Numbered from the stretch's first letter, positions 35,932-45,316 are shown. The stretch is 64,000 nt of DNA from Cohnella silvisoli (GCF_021190915.1 NZ_JAIOAP010000013.1:165672-229671); one strand, 5' to 3'. Notes: a model not told the origin generated them from the sequence alone. Numbers and translations: made by a program.

Positions 35932-36876
35932 ATGCGAACAAGTTTAGTGAAATCATCAGATCCCTATAATGGTTATTTAAAATCCAAACTTAAAATAAAC
36001 TATCAATTACATTTTTTGCTCCTGCCTTCTGTTGTGCTTATACTCATGTTCAGCTATGCTCCAATACTTGGTTTGATTATGGCCTTTCAGGATTTTAAAG
36101 TAAGCAAGGGTTTTCTTGGGTCACCTTTTGTAGGTTTGAAGTATTTTGATATTTTATTTTCGACACCCGATTTTTATCAAATTATTCGAAATACATTTTT
36201 CTTTGCATCGACAGAAATTATATTCCTGCTGCTGTTCTCATTTATTTTTGCGCTTCTATTAAATGAAGTTAGAGCAACATTTTTTAAAAGATTTGTTCAA
36301 ACATTTGTATACTTGCCTCATTTTTTATCGTGGGTCATCTTAAGCGGAATCTTTATTGAGATACTGAATGTAGACGGAGGACTGGTGAATCAGTTTCTGG
36401 TGAATCTATTCGGAATGAAACCAATCTTTTTTCTTGGAGATGGGAATTGGTTTCGTTTTACAATCGTTACTACTGATGTTTGGAAGGAATTTGGGTATTC
36501 AGCTATCGTAATATTGGCTGCAATATCATCTATAGATCCTTCATTATATGAAGCTGCTGAAATGGATGGCGCAAACCGATGGCAACAGACATTGTTTGTT
36601 ACGATACCCTCATTAATTCCAATCATGATTGTAGTTGCAACTTTAAAATTGGGAAGTGTTTTAGATGCCAATTTTGATCAGATATTTCCTCTATATAATG
36701 GGTTAGTTATGGAGAAAGCTGATATTATCGATACGTATGCTTACCGAATGGGTTTGCTAAATTTAAACTTTAGCTTTACTGCAGCTGTAGGGATGTTTAA
36801 ATCAGTTGTAAGCTTCGTAATGATCGTTATCGGATATAGACTAGCATACAAATTGGCTAACTATCGCATTTTTTAG
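35932..36876 (+). CDS. sugar ABC transporter permease, LplB type
   Basis: Inner-membrane subunit of a CUT1-family importer. About 314 aa with six predicted helices. The EAA loop (YEAAEMDGANRWQQTLFVTI) that contacts the ATPase is intact. Start ATG 35932 is set by AGGGGGGGGAG at 35914-35923; the longer upstream frame lacks a ribosome site. The second permease follows after 11 bp. As usual for LplB/YtcP systems, no ATPase gene lies alongside, so a shared MsmX-type ATPase is presumably used. Confidence 0.92.
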   Translation: MRTSLVKSSDPYNGYLKSKLKINYQLHFLLLPSVVLILMFSYAPILGLIMAFQDFKVSKGFLGSPFVGLKYFDILFSTPDFYQIIRNTFFFASTEIIFLLLFSFIFALLLNEVRATFFKRFVQTFVYLPHFLSWVILSGIFIEILNVDGGLVNQFLVNLFGMKPIFFLGDGNWFRFTIVTTDVWKEFGYSAIVILAAISSIDPSLYEAAEMDGANRWQQTLFVTIPSLIPIMIVVATLKLGSVLDANFDQIFPLYNGLVMEKADIIDTYAYRMGLLNLNFSFTAAVGMFKSVVSFVMIVIGYRLAYKLANYRIF

Positions 36877-36887
36877 GGGGAATGGAC

Positions 36888-37766
36888 ATGAAATACAGTT
36901 CCAAATCCTACACGCTATTTACGATTGCAAATTACATATTTTTGGCTTTATTGTCTGCAACCTGCATTGCCCCACTGCTTCATTTGTTAGCCTTGTCTTT
37001 AAGTTCGAAAGCACCGGCAAACGCAAATTTAGTTGGATTTTGGCCCGTAGGTTTTACTACAGCGGCGTATTATGAAACATTTGGAAATCAGAATTTCATA
37101 AGGGCGTCCATCATTAGTTTGCTTCGATCTGTCGTAGGACCTGTTTTCAGCATGATAGTTACAACGATGGGAGCTTATTCTTTGTCAAAGGAACATGCAC
37201 AGTTTAAGAGCCGAAACGTTTATATGTGGTTCTTTGTATTTGCCATGCTCTTTAACGGAGGGTTAATTCCTACGTATATGGTTGTAAGAAGCATTGGTTT
37301 GATGAATTCATTTTGGGTTTTAATCTTACCGATAGCTGTCAGTGTGTTTAATATGATTTTACTTTTGAACTTTTTCAGAGCGTCAGTACCTAAATCGGTA
37401 GAAGAAGCAGCATTTATCGATGGGGCAAACCACATAAGAACATTATTCTTCATTTATCTTCCATTAGCAGTTCCTGCTCTTGCTACCATTACCTTGTTTA
37501 ATATTATCATTCATTGGAATTCATACTTTGATGGTTTGATCTATATGACTGACTCCAAAAATCATCCACTAGCTACTTTTTTATTAACTATTGTAGTTTC
37601 GGAAAATGCCAATCCTCTAGGTATGGTGAATAATATTAAAAATATCTCCGAGAGTACCCTTAAAGCATCGCAGATTTTCCTAAGCTTAATTCCTATATTG
37701 TTGGTATATCCTTTTTTACAGCGTTATTTTATTAAGGGAATTATTATGGGATCAGTTAAAGAATAG
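36888..37766 (+). CDS. sugar ABC transporter permease, YtcP type
   Basis: Second permease subunit, 292 aa, six helices, with an EAA loop (VEEAAFIDGANHIRTLFFIY) and the family C-terminus QRYFIKGIIMGSVKE. ATG 36888 is spaced properly from AGGGGG at 36875; ATG 36882 is too close. It forms a heterodimer with the LplB-type protein. Confidence 0.92.
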   Translation: MKYSSKSYTLFTIANYIFLALLSATCIAPLLHLLALSLSSKAPANANLVGFWPVGFTTAAYYETFGNQNFIRASIISLLRSVVGPVFSMIVTTMGAYSLSKEHAQFKSRNVYMWFFVFAMLFNGGLIPTYMVVRSIGLMNSFWVLILPIAVSVFNMILLLNFFRASVPKSVEEAAFIDGANHIRTLFFIYLPLAVPALATITLFNIIIHWNSYFDGLIYMTDSKNHPLATFLLTIVVSENANPLGMVNNIKNISESTLKASQIFLSLIPILLVYPFLQRYFIKGIIMGSVKE

Positions 37767-37973
37767 CAAATCTTGTTATGTTATATCTTCATCACTTAAC
37801 TCAATCTATTTAGTTATTAGTAAAATTGTTCCGGACGATTTTATTACTAACTTTGTAAGATTGATGGTTACTATGTGGGTACAATATAACGTTTATAATA
37901 AATAGAGTCATTATTATCAAATAATATTAATAATTCAAATTGGTTTATATTAAAACTACCAGGAGGGTAACAA

Positions 37974-39677
37974 GTGAAAAATTTCAAATATTATACGGTA
38001 ATAGTGTTAATTTTATCATTTATGGGGATTGTATTTGTTGGCTGCGGTGTTACAACTAAAGAGTCCGCCCCAACAAGCACACCGATTACAAATGCTTCTT
38101 CGCCAGAAACAACAAATCCAGAAAGCACAGCACCCATTACGATTACTTCTGCCAAGTGGCGTGATGCGGGAGTCGTTTTTAGAGATGGCGATACTTGGGA
38201 AAATAATATCTGGTCTAGAATGATTAATGAAAAGTTGGGAGTTACTGTGGAAGATGCCTGGTCCACACCCGATTGGGCTTCTTTTGAGCAGAAGCTTCTC
38301 CTCAACATAGCGGCTGGAGAGCCATTCCCTGATGTAGTCTTTGATTATTATAATCAAGGAAATCCAACTTTAGATAAGCTCGTAGAAAACTCCGAGATAT
38401 TGATGCCGATCCAGGAGGCCTTTGATAAATATGCTTCTCCAACTGTCAAAAAAGCTTACAGCTTGGCTCCTAAATCAATATGGAGCAAGTTTACAAAAGA
38501 CGGAAAAGTGTATGGTCTACCTATTTTAAGTGATGGAATCGGTAATGCTACTACGCTTATTGTACGCCAAGATTGGTTGGATGCAGTTGGGCTTCCTGCT
38601 CCCAAAACAATTGATGATCTGGACAAAGTATTGGATGCTTTTACTAATAATGACCCTGATAAGGATGGCAAAAAAGATACTTATGGGATTAATTTTGGAT
38701 GGAAAGATGACTTTTCAACTTATTTGGGTGATACAAGCTGGCTTTTCGGAGCTTATGGCGCAATTCCGCAAATATGGACGAAAGGTCCAGACGGAAAGTT
38801 AGCTTATGGTTCGATACAACCAGAAGTCAAGGATGCGCTCGTCAAGCTACGTGATTGGTACAGTAAGGGATACATTGATCCACAGGCAGCTTTATTAAAT
38901 GTATATGAGGCAGCAAAGGCAAAGGGATTCATGGCCGAAAAAGGCGGAATTGTGGCTGTTCCTCAGTGGGGATATAACCAAATTAAAGACTTGTTTACAA
39001 ACAATCCTCAAGCTAAGGTTAATGTCTTACCTATACCTGCTGGATCAACAGGAAAAGTGGCACGGCTAGGAGATTCAGGATATCAGGGTGCCTTCTTCTT
39101 TTCCAAGGATTTTCAGAATATGGAAGCATTTTTCGAAGTATTTAACCTAATGTACGAAAAAGAAAACCCTGACAACGATGAATTCAAATTCGGATGGATC
39201 AAAGATGCGGATTATGCGCTCGACACGGATGGTAATCCTCTCTACGGCGATGATATGAAAAAGGTAGTCCCAGAAGGTTATTATAAAATGGGCAATTTTA
39301 TGCTCGGTTTTGAATCTGTTCCAACTGTACCGTTAAAATATTTTAATTATGCGAAGGAACTTGTTGGAGGAGCAACCCCATCAACACCGGATGAACTGAA
39401 TTGGAGCAAAACCAATAATCCATTGGCCTGGAATATTATGAGCACGATTTATGATCAGAAGGATATCAGTGTGAAGGATGAATACGATGGACCTGTTACA
39501 AAAACTCAGTCGACACAATGGGATCAGCTTAAGAAAAAAGAACATGAAGTTTTTCTGAAAATCATATATGGGCAGTTACCGATTGAGGCTTATGACCAGT
39601 TTGTAACAGATTGGAAGGCACAAGGCGGCGATGATATCACAAATGAAGTAAACGAGTGGTATGCAACAGTTAAATAA
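37974..39677 (+). CDS. extracellular sugar-binding lipoprotein, LplA type
   Basis: Product of 567 aa. GTG start 37974 follows AGGAGGG. The signal peptide ends in a lipobox (GIVFVGC), so the mature protein is lipid-anchored at Cys. A T/S/P/A/E-rich spacer follows, then a solute-binding fold (for example GLPILSDGIGNATTLIVRQD). An EF-hand-like calcium loop, NDPDKDGKKDTYG, is typical of this subfamily. It delivers oligosaccharide to the permeases. Gene order and composition tie it to the fucosidase block. Confidence 0.93.
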   Translation: MKNFKYYTVIVLILSFMGIVFVGCGVTTKESAPTSTPITNASSPETTNPESTAPITITSAKWRDAGVVFRDGDTWENNIWSRMINEKLGVTVEDAWSTPDWASFEQKLLLNIAAGEPFPDVVFDYYNQGNPTLDKLVENSEILMPIQEAFDKYASPTVKKAYSLAPKSIWSKFTKDGKVYGLPILSDGIGNATTLIVRQDWLDAVGLPAPKTIDDLDKVLDAFTNNDPDKDGKKDTYGINFGWKDDFSTYLGDTSWLFGAYGAIPQIWTKGPDGKLAYGSIQPEVKDALVKLRDWYSKGYIDPQAALLNVYEAAKAKGFMAEKGGIVAVPQWGYNQIKDLFTNNPQAKVNVLPIPAGSTGKVARLGDSGYQGAFFFSKDFQNMEAFFEVFNLMYEKENPDNDEFKFGWIKDADYALDTDGNPLYGDDMKKVVPEGYYKMGNFMLGFESVPTVPLKYFNYAKELVGGATPSTPDELNWSKTNNPLAWNIMSTIYDQKDISVKDEYDGPVTKTQSTQWDQLKKKEHEVFLKIIYGQLPIEAYDQFVTDWKAQGGDDITNEVNEWYATVK

Positions 39678-39730
39678 TTAATGATAACTTATTGGAAATA
39701 CATGTAAGGCAATGAAATGATCCACAGGGA

Positions 39731-39764
39731 AGCGGGTGAAGAGAATACCCTTCACCCGCTTTTA
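39731..39764 (+). terminator. terminator of the ABC transporter operon
   Basis: AGCGGGTGAA (39731-39740) and TTCACCCGCT (39751-39760), then TTT. Confidence 0.85.
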
Positions 39765-39815
39765 TCCATTTAATACGAAATAGAATTAAGATTTCATATG
39801 AATGATAGGTGCAGA

Positions 39816-40020
39816 ATGATAACAAATCATATAAAACTGGGTGTTATCGGATACGGACATCGTTTACAAGGAACTTAGTCAAAGAAATTTTGAATTCTGG
39901 GAAGATCGGTACAGTTGCAGAATGAAATCAAAGTTACTATGCATCACACGCCTAGAGTGGAAACCTAAAAATATACCGAAGAGGATGAACATTTTGGCGG
40001 GGATAATTTTGGAGGTGGAT
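39816..40020 (+). pseudogene. Gfo/Idh/MocA-type oxidoreductase, start fragment and debris
   Basis: ATG 39816 (AGGTG upstream) begins MITNHIKLGVIGYGHRLQGT and stops. GxxGxGxR near the N-terminus is the NAD-binding turn of this family. A later frame gives NSGKIGTV, which also occurs in such proteins. Most of the ~350 codons are gone. Confidence 0.5.
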
Positions 40021-40022
40021 GA

Positions 40023-41954
40023 ATGTTAAAAATCGGCGATCAAACCGTTATCATAGGAGGGTTTCACGACCATTGGTTCCGTAATGGCAGTCACAACCCT
40101 TCCCTGCTGATGGCTGCTTTAAATTATTATCATTATGATTTCATTTGCTTGATGGACAAAAGCCCGATTGATGCTTGGTTGAAATCCTGCATAGAGGCCT
40201 ACGATCCCAACTTAAGAATATTTCTGGGATTTGAGCAAATCTACGGATGGGGACATGTTGTTACAGTGCATGGGCGTGAGACACAGATCGCGAGTCATGA
40301 TCATCGCGAAATACTGAGGCAATTGAAGAGAGAATGTGAGTTTGTAGCTTTGGCCCATCCTCATTATCCTGTTACATACGAGACCATTTTTTTAAACGGC
40401 GAATTGGATCGCTTGCTTGATGAAGGGATTATTGACGCAGTAGAACTGGAGATTCGCTATCCGGAGCAGGTGGAATGGTTCAAAAATCGCGACCGCTCCG
40501 GGAAGCTGACCCCCATCGTTGGTGGATGGGATCATCATATTTTTAACCCCATTAAGCATCTTCCCAAAGTGCTTTATACGGAGGAGCAAGACCCAAGTAC
40601 GCACATCGATACCAGTGGAGGCAATCGCACGCTTATTTTCGCGGAAGAGAACAACTTTCCCTCCATCGTCCGAGCCGTTAATAACGGAAATACCGTCATC
40701 GAAAATTTACATACGGGGGAACTGGTCGGTCCTTCACGGTTAATAGCCGAATTGGAGTGTCATGGGTATCGTGAAAAAATGGAGGAATTGAATAGAAAAC
40801 GAGACACGATTACTCTCATGATCGATCGCCTGCCTGTTGTGGGTGAACCATTGCAGCTTGATTTTTCTCAGCCGGGCACGGTAATGCTTCCGGGTACGCT
40901 GGAGAAACCCCTTACCTATGCGACTGATCCCGCTGGTCGCCTTTTCATAGAGCGGCTGCCTCCCATAATGGATCGCGATCGCACTCATTTTCCAGTTGTG
41001 TACCTTGGAGAAGACAGCTATAAACGCATATTTGCGATTGAAATTAGTCACAGCATACAACTTGATATTTTGCCCAAAATCAATCTGGCGGAAGACGAGC
41101 TACATGCTATTATTATTCATCCCAAAATCCCGTTCCAGGGCAATATCCAGCTAACGGTGGAGCATATCATTCCGGATGGCGTTTCTCTAGACGAATATAA
41201 CCTGACTATCCCTTTTCCCGATCATAGTAAACCTGAACAACCGGTTTCCTATGTAGTAACGGCTACAGGTGATAAAGGAATAACACGGCGACAAGAAGGG
41301 CTCCTTACTTTTGCCACAGCGGCGAAATTTACTCGCGATTGGTCGGCCACCCCCGCTGTTGTTGTGAACACAGCGCAATATGTTCCCGAGTTATACAGCG
41401 TTCACGGGGCAAACTTCATCTGGCTCGGTCCCGAACATTTTTCGGCCGAAGTGCGTTTTGCCTGGACGGATCAAGAGCTAATGGTTCGAATTGATGTTAT
41501 CGACGAAGTGGTTTATCAGCCGTTTAAAGGACACTTTATGTACAACGGCGACGCGATACAGTTTGCGATCGACCCTCTTTTGCGCCGGGGATCTACGGAA
41601 GGCTCGATTTATTTCTACGGTTTTGCCTTAACTTCGGAAGGGCCTGAAGTTTTTCGTTACAAGTCTCCGTTAGAAGAAGCCAACGATAACTTTACTCCCC
41701 CGCAGGAAGATGTATCACTTGGCGGAAATTATCTCGAAGTCGAGCGGACACCGCAAGGATTAGTCTATCTTCTAAAGTTGCCATGGTGCGAACTGGCACC
41801 TCTTCAGCCGCAAACCGGAAGTCAGTTGGGTTTGTATATGATCTTTCATAATAATAACGGCGAAGGACTTGTCAATGCGCTTCACTGGCCAAAGCCAATT
41901 CAGGGTGAGTTTATGTTTCCCGAGCTTTGGGGTGTTTTAACTTTAAGTTATTAG
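40023..41954 (+). CDS. PHP-like hydrolase domain joined to a CBM9-like sugar-binding domain
   Basis: Product of 643 aa, no signal peptide. The N-terminal ~250 residues resemble a PHP metal-hydrolase fold: GGFHDHWFRNG, FLGFEQIYGWGHVV, LAHPHYPVTYET and VGGWDHHIF supply His/Asp/Glu at expected places. The middle (about 260-450) is beta-rich and unassigned. The C-terminal ~190 residues look like CBM9/DOMON (VRFAWTDQELMVRIDVID, FMYNGDAIQFAIDP, HWPKPIQ). GGAGGTGG precedes ATG 40023. It follows the sugar transporter, so a carbohydrate substrate is likely. The exact reaction is unknown, and both domain calls rest on motif resemblance. Confidence 0.65.
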   Translation: MLKIGDQTVIIGGFHDHWFRNGSHNPSLLMAALNYYHYDFICLMDKSPIDAWLKSCIEAYDPNLRIFLGFEQIYGWGHVVTVHGRETQIASHDHREILRQLKRECEFVALAHPHYPVTYETIFLNGELDRLLDEGIIDAVELEIRYPEQVEWFKNRDRSGKLTPIVGGWDHHIFNPIKHLPKVLYTEEQDPSTHIDTSGGNRTLIFAEENNFPSIVRAVNNGNTVIENLHTGELVGPSRLIAELECHGYREKMEELNRKRDTITLMIDRLPVVGEPLQLDFSQPGTVMLPGTLEKPLTYATDPAGRLFIERLPPIMDRDRTHFPVVYLGEDSYKRIFAIEISHSIQLDILPKINLAEDELHAIIIHPKIPFQGNIQLTVEHIIPDGVSLDEYNLTIPFPDHSKPEQPVSYVVTATGDKGITRRQEGLLTFATAAKFTRDWSATPAVVVNTAQYVPELYSVHGANFIWLGPEHFSAEVRFAWTDQELMVRIDVIDEVVYQPFKGHFMYNGDAIQFAIDPLLRRGSTEGSIYFYGFALTSEGPEVFRYKSPLEEANDNFTPPQEDVSLGGNYLEVERTPQGLVYLLKLPWCELAPLQPQTGSQLGLYMIFHNNNGEGLVNALHWPKPIQGEFMFPELWGVLTLSY

Positions 41955-42370
41955 ATAATCTCTTTAATAGGCCTTGGTGGAAGCAGTACTGAAGAGGAGA
42001 CAAAGGTTTCATGAGGTTATTTCATAGATTTCGCAGACACCATCGTAAAACGTCGGAATAACGTAAGTATTTGTGGTTGGTCACAATGGAGGGACTTCCC
42101 TCCATATGGATCCATCAACTTCTGGAGGTCCTTTTTTAATCGAGTATTTGCTATATCTCGGTGCCACATCCTTGCAGGTTGGGTATGTACTTGCGTGACG
42201 TCTCTAGTCAATGTAGCTCAAATTTGGATGGCTTTTTTGATGCAAAAAATCAAAAACCGCCGCTGGATGCTTATTATCTTCGGGGCGCAAGCTGCTGCTC
42301 GATACCAAATAATGCAGAACGTGCGGGGACAAATGAGCAAGTAAAGTAAAATCAAATACATGTCTGATTT

Positions 42371-42407
42371 AAAGAAGGGGTTAACGTACCTCTTCTTTCT
42401 TTTTTTG
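42371..42407 (+). terminator. terminator
   Basis: AAAGAAGGGG and CCTCTTCTTT arms enclose TTAACGTA, then CTTTTTTT. Confidence 0.75.
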
Positions 42408-42450
42408 CTGCTATTTGTGCTTATTTGCAGAATTTACAAGAATCATAGTC

Positions 42451-42472
42451 CTATAAAGTTAGGAGTGCACAG
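42451..42472 (+). promoter_or_regulatory. shared upstream element of the collapsed SLH genes, copy 1
   Basis: CTATAAAGTTAGGAGT-G-CACAG occurs here and, with A for G, at 45725-45746. Each lies ~65-80 bp before the start of a collapsed SLH gene, so it is probably inherited leader or promoter DNA of a common ancestor. Confidence 0.55.
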
Positions 42473-42531
42473 CTAATAGGATTAACTTGATAATGCATAC
42501 ATGAGAAAGGGTAGATTGGGAGGAAGAGAAA

Positions 42532-43535
42532 TGACTACAACGAGTAAAAAAGTAACGGCGTTTATCTTGCGACGGATGGTCAACTAACGCTTCCCGCAGG
42601 CGGAACAGGCGAGGTTAGTTTGAATCAAGAGGTCACGGTTTCTATTCCTGGCGGTGCAACAAACAAAGAATTGAAAATAACGAAAGAAAAATTGTTGAAC
42701 ACGCAAAACCTAGTAACGGATAAAGACGTTCTAGCCAGTCCGATCTTTGAGATTCTGAAAAATTTCTCGGAGAACTTCAGTAAACCGATTACGCTGACCT
42801 TTAAGTTCGATCCGACCAAATTGAGTGGTGACCAAACCGTAGCCGTATTCTATTTTGACGAAGCGAAGAAGGAATGGGTGGAAGTCGGCGGTGTTGTTAG
42901 CGACAATCATATTACCGTAAATGTAAACCACTTTACCAAGTATGCGGTAATGGTTGTAGGACAAACAGCAGTTGTGCCAGTAAACTTTAGCGATATTTCT
43001 GGGCACTGGGCTGAGGCCAATATCAAGAAAGCAGTAAGCGGCGGGATCGTCAAAGGTTATCCGGATGGAACGTTCAAGCCGAATCGTACGGTGACGCGCG
43101 CTGAGTTTGCGGTCATGCTCATGAATGCGTTGAAGCCGCAAGGAGAAGGAGCGGCGCTGACGTTCACAGATACGGCGAAGATCGGATCTTGGGCGCAGAA
43201 AGCAATCGCAAAAGCGGTACAAGCAGGCATTATTAAAGGCTATGAGGACGGAAGCTTTCGTCCTGACGCAGTCATTACACGCGCAGAGATGGCAGCGATG
43301 ATTGCAGCCGCGCTAGGTCAGACTAACCAAGCGGATGCCACAACCGGCTTCGCGGACGACAAGGACATTCCAACGTGGGCGAAAGCCAGCGTTGCGTTCG
43401 TGAAGCAAGCAGACATTGTGCAGGGCAAAGGCAATAACCAATTCGCCCCGGGGGACAATGCGACAAGAGCAGAGGCTGTGACAGTTCTGTTGAATATGTT
43501 GGCGCAGAAGAGCAATAAGAATGTCAGCGGGCTGA
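42532..43535 (+). pseudogene. collapsed SLH surface protein gene 1
   Basis: ATG 42532 with GGGAGGAAG upstream starts a signal-peptide-like MTTTSKKVTAFI, after which the frame breaks. From 42563 another frame reads YLATDGQLTLPAGGTGEVSL, the start of a conserved C-terminal domain, continuing through FDPTKLSGDQTVAVFYFDEA to three SLH domains (about 42990-43530). A large internal deletion has therefore joined the first dozen codons out of frame to the last ~325. The 3' end runs into an AlkD-like gene tail. An export signal is absent from the long frame, so a functional product is unlikely. Confidence 0.8.
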
Positions 43536-43536
43536 A

Positions 43537-43656
43537 GGCCCGGTAGAAGTCAAACGGGACAAGAAAAAAAGTAGTTTCCTGCTCGCTTCCGAACGTATTC
43601 AAAAGGTAGTAGATAAAGGACAACTTGGTTACAAGCGCAGACATGTAAGGTGTTAA
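43537..43656 (+). pseudogene. 3' end of an AlkD-like gene fused to the SLH pseudogene
   Basis: The last 120 bases match 20471-20590, the end of the intact AlkD-like gene, at roughly 85 percent. The frame gives PVEVKRDKKKSSFLLASERI, then a tail RRHVRC and TAA. The stop of the SLH ORF (GLKAR) falls inside this foreign piece in another frame, marking an illegitimate junction near 43536. Confidence 0.85.
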
Positions 43657-43657
43657 C

Positions 43658-43702
43658 AAAAGACGGAAACCCTTGCGATACAAAGGTTTCCGTCTTTTTG
43701 CG
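43658..43702 (+). terminator. terminator
   Basis: AAAAGACGGAAACC (43658-43671) and GGTTTCCGTCTTTT (43685-43698). Probably came with the AlkD-like tail. Confidence 0.8.
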
Positions 43703-43713
43703 CGGCGCTGCTA

Positions 43714-43998
43714 TTAACCGCGGATGAACTCGATCAGAAGCCGGTCCAGCTCACGGGAAACGGCCAAGACGAGCGGATTGGACGACATGCCGTACTTGTC
43801 GAGACTCTCGATTCCTTGGTGCAGTCGAACGATCGTTTCGAGTCGTTCGCGTTTCTCTTCGCCGGGAAAACTTTTCATATATTGCACGATGCACTTATCG
43901 AGCAACTGGGACCTTTCGATGACATAAGGATTGAGCGTCCCGTATTGATCGACCAGATCTTCCAGCGATCGGCGCAGCATTTCGATTTCGGATAACAA
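43714..43998 (-). CDS. Spo0E-like aspartyl-phosphate phosphatase, tandem form
   Basis: Spo0E proteins dephosphorylate Spo0A-P and delay sporulation. Single-domain members have ~55 aa; this one has 94 and two similar halves: LRRSLEDLV...NPYVIERSQLLDKCIV and HQGIESLDKYG...NPLVLAVSRELDRLLI. The SxxLD/SRELD signature occurs in each. TTG 43998 lies 7 nt from AAGGAG, whereas GTG 44007 is too close. It overlaps the 3' end of the upstream secreted-protein ORF in another frame. Confidence 0.7.
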   Translation of the reverse strand: MLSEIEMLRRSLEDLVDQYGTLNPYVIERSQLLDKCIVQYMKSFPGEEKRERLETIVRLHQGIESLDKYGMSSNPLVLAVSRELDRLLIEFIRG

Positions 43999-45007
43999 AG
44001 GCGCCACTCCTTTTTCTCACAGATTCGATTTCGCGTGAGAAAAAGGAGCTTTTGGGCGGAGGAGTCGGGGGTTCGTTTCCCCGTTTCGTAATCAGCAACT
44101 TGGAGTTTTTGGCGTAGTTTCGTCTACCTCTCAACTGTAAGAATAGCGTTTCGGTCAAAACCGCGTCGGCAAGCCTCGGATGGAAAAAGCCGCCATGGCC
44201 CGAAGACGGCGGAGACTGCGGGCCGACCGAGGCGTTCGTCACCGCATCGGGGATCGCATTGCTTCTCCGAGACGAAGGCTCGGCGTTCCGTGCCGGCGAC
44301 TTATTTGATTTCACGGACTCGTTGCCGGCGGAAGGCTTGTTCGCCGATTTCGAACCCAGGGTTATGGCCCTGGGGTTCCCAACGAACCTTGGAGCGCCTT
44401 CGTTCTTTGCTGGAGCTTCGTCTTCGGGAGTCGCAGGCAAGCCGTTCTCATGGCTTAGACTGATAGCCGGAGCGGGCTTGGATTCGGGCTTCGGCCCGGC
44501 TTGGGACGGGAGCTCCGGCGCAGAAGACGTCGCGGGAGCGGAAGCATGCAGCGTCACGGAGCTCGAAGCCTGTTTGTCTTCCGGAGGAGGCGTCGCTTGC
44601 GCTGGCAAAGCTTCTTCCGCGGTAGGCGAAGACGGCACCGGCGATGGCACATCGACGCCGGACGTTACCAAATGCAGCGGCTCCAGTACGACTTGAACGA
44701 CGGCATCGATCGCCGTGTCCGCCGTATCGCCGACTTGCCCGAGGAGCTCCGCTGTTCCGTTTGCGACCTCTCCGACTATGCTCGACTCGGGAGCCGCTTG
44801 CGCAAGATCGCTTGCGACAGCCTCGGGCACGTCCGCGATCGTCCCGATGGTCTGTCCGAGCGTGTCTCCAGCGGCTTTCTCCGTCAAACGGGTTATACCG
44901 GACAGGAGATCGTGCGGCGCCGCTTCGGCGGTGCCGGCGTTTCCGAACATGGCAATGCCAAAGGCGAGCGCTCCGATGCAGAACAACCCGATTCTGGGCT
45001 TCATCAT
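43895..45007 (-). CDS. secreted Ala/Pro/Ser-rich protein of unknown function
   Basis: About 370 aa. GGAGGTG sits ahead of ATG 45007/45004. A signal peptide (RIGLFCIGALAFGIAMFG, cleavage near AEAA) is followed by a helical stretch (LTEKAAGDTLGQTIGTIADV) and a long low-complexity Pro/Ser/Ala/Lys region. The C-terminal ~50 codons run across a perfect hairpin (44009-44046) and into the Spo0E-like gene, so the original stop was probably lost by a frameshift near the hairpin. Family unknown; similar short secreted proteins are common in Paenibacillus. Confidence 0.6.
   Translation of the reverse strand: MMKPRIGLFCIGALAFGIAMFGNAGTAEAAPHDLLSGITRLTEKAAGDTLGQTIGTIADVPEAVASDLAQAAPESSIVGEVANGTAELLGQVGDTADTAIDAVVQVVLEPLHLVTSGVDVPSPVPSSPTAEEALPAQATPPPEDKQASSSVTLHASAPATSSAPELPSQAGPKPESKPAPAISLSHENGLPATPEDEAPAKNEGAPRFVGNPRAITLGSKSANKPSAGNESVKSNKSPARNAEPSSRRSNAIPDAVTNASVGPQSPPSSGHGGFFHPRLADAVLTETLFLQLRGRRNYAKNSKLLITKRGNEPPTPPPKSSFFSREIESVRKRSGAFVIRNRNAAPIAGRSGRSIRDAQSLCHRKVPVAR
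44009..44046 (-). terminator. hairpin between the secreted-protein and Spo0E-like genes
   Basis: CCTTTTTCTCAC and GTGAGAAAAAGG form 12-bp arms. On the minus strand it would end the secreted-protein message, and its second arm includes part of the Spo0E ribosome site, so it could also attenuate translation. Confidence 0.5.
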
Positions 45008-45272
45008 TTTCACCTCCTTCCGTTCGAGCTGCGGCGACAAGCGCCGACGTAAATCCATAAATGGTTCAGGTGGTGTTAATAATAGTCGAAGGTTGATAAA
45101 TTGTCATAAGAACGGAGTCATATTTTTACAACTTTTATGCAAACGGGCCGGAGATTCGTATAGGACTTTTGGTCCTGCTGAAATTAGCATGTTCCATGTT
45201 TCGTAATGCAATCTGTTTGCCAAAGTTGGAGAGGAATTTCAGTTGCTTTGCTAGGTTTAAAGTGAGAAAGAT

Positions 45273-45316
45273 AAAATGATCCTTCCAGGGCTTGACCTGG
45301 GAAGGATCATTTTTCA
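45273..45316 (+). terminator. terminator, family repeated at 62450
   Basis: AATGATCCTTCC (45275-45286) and GGAAGGATCATT (45300-45311). The surrounding GAGAAAGATAAAA and loop are shared with 62450-62490. Confidence 0.7.

Larger units (their letters stand above)
41955..42531 (+). other. gene-free stretch with two terminators
   Basis: Contains a terminator-like hairpin at about 42092-42137 (GGAC..CTCCA with TGGAGGTCC, six Ts) and another at 42371-42407 (AAAGAAGGGG with CCTCTTCTTT, then seven Ts). Sequence just before the second (GAGCAAGTAAAGTAAAA) resembles that after the SLH pseudogene at 46721 and may be the last trace of another SLH gene. No ORF is supportable. Confidence 0.45.

Noticed and set aside
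44259..45060. Several plus-strand ORFs opposite the secreted Ala/Pro-rich protein
   Set aside because: Low-complexity shadows. The minus strand has GGAGGTG and a clear signal peptide.
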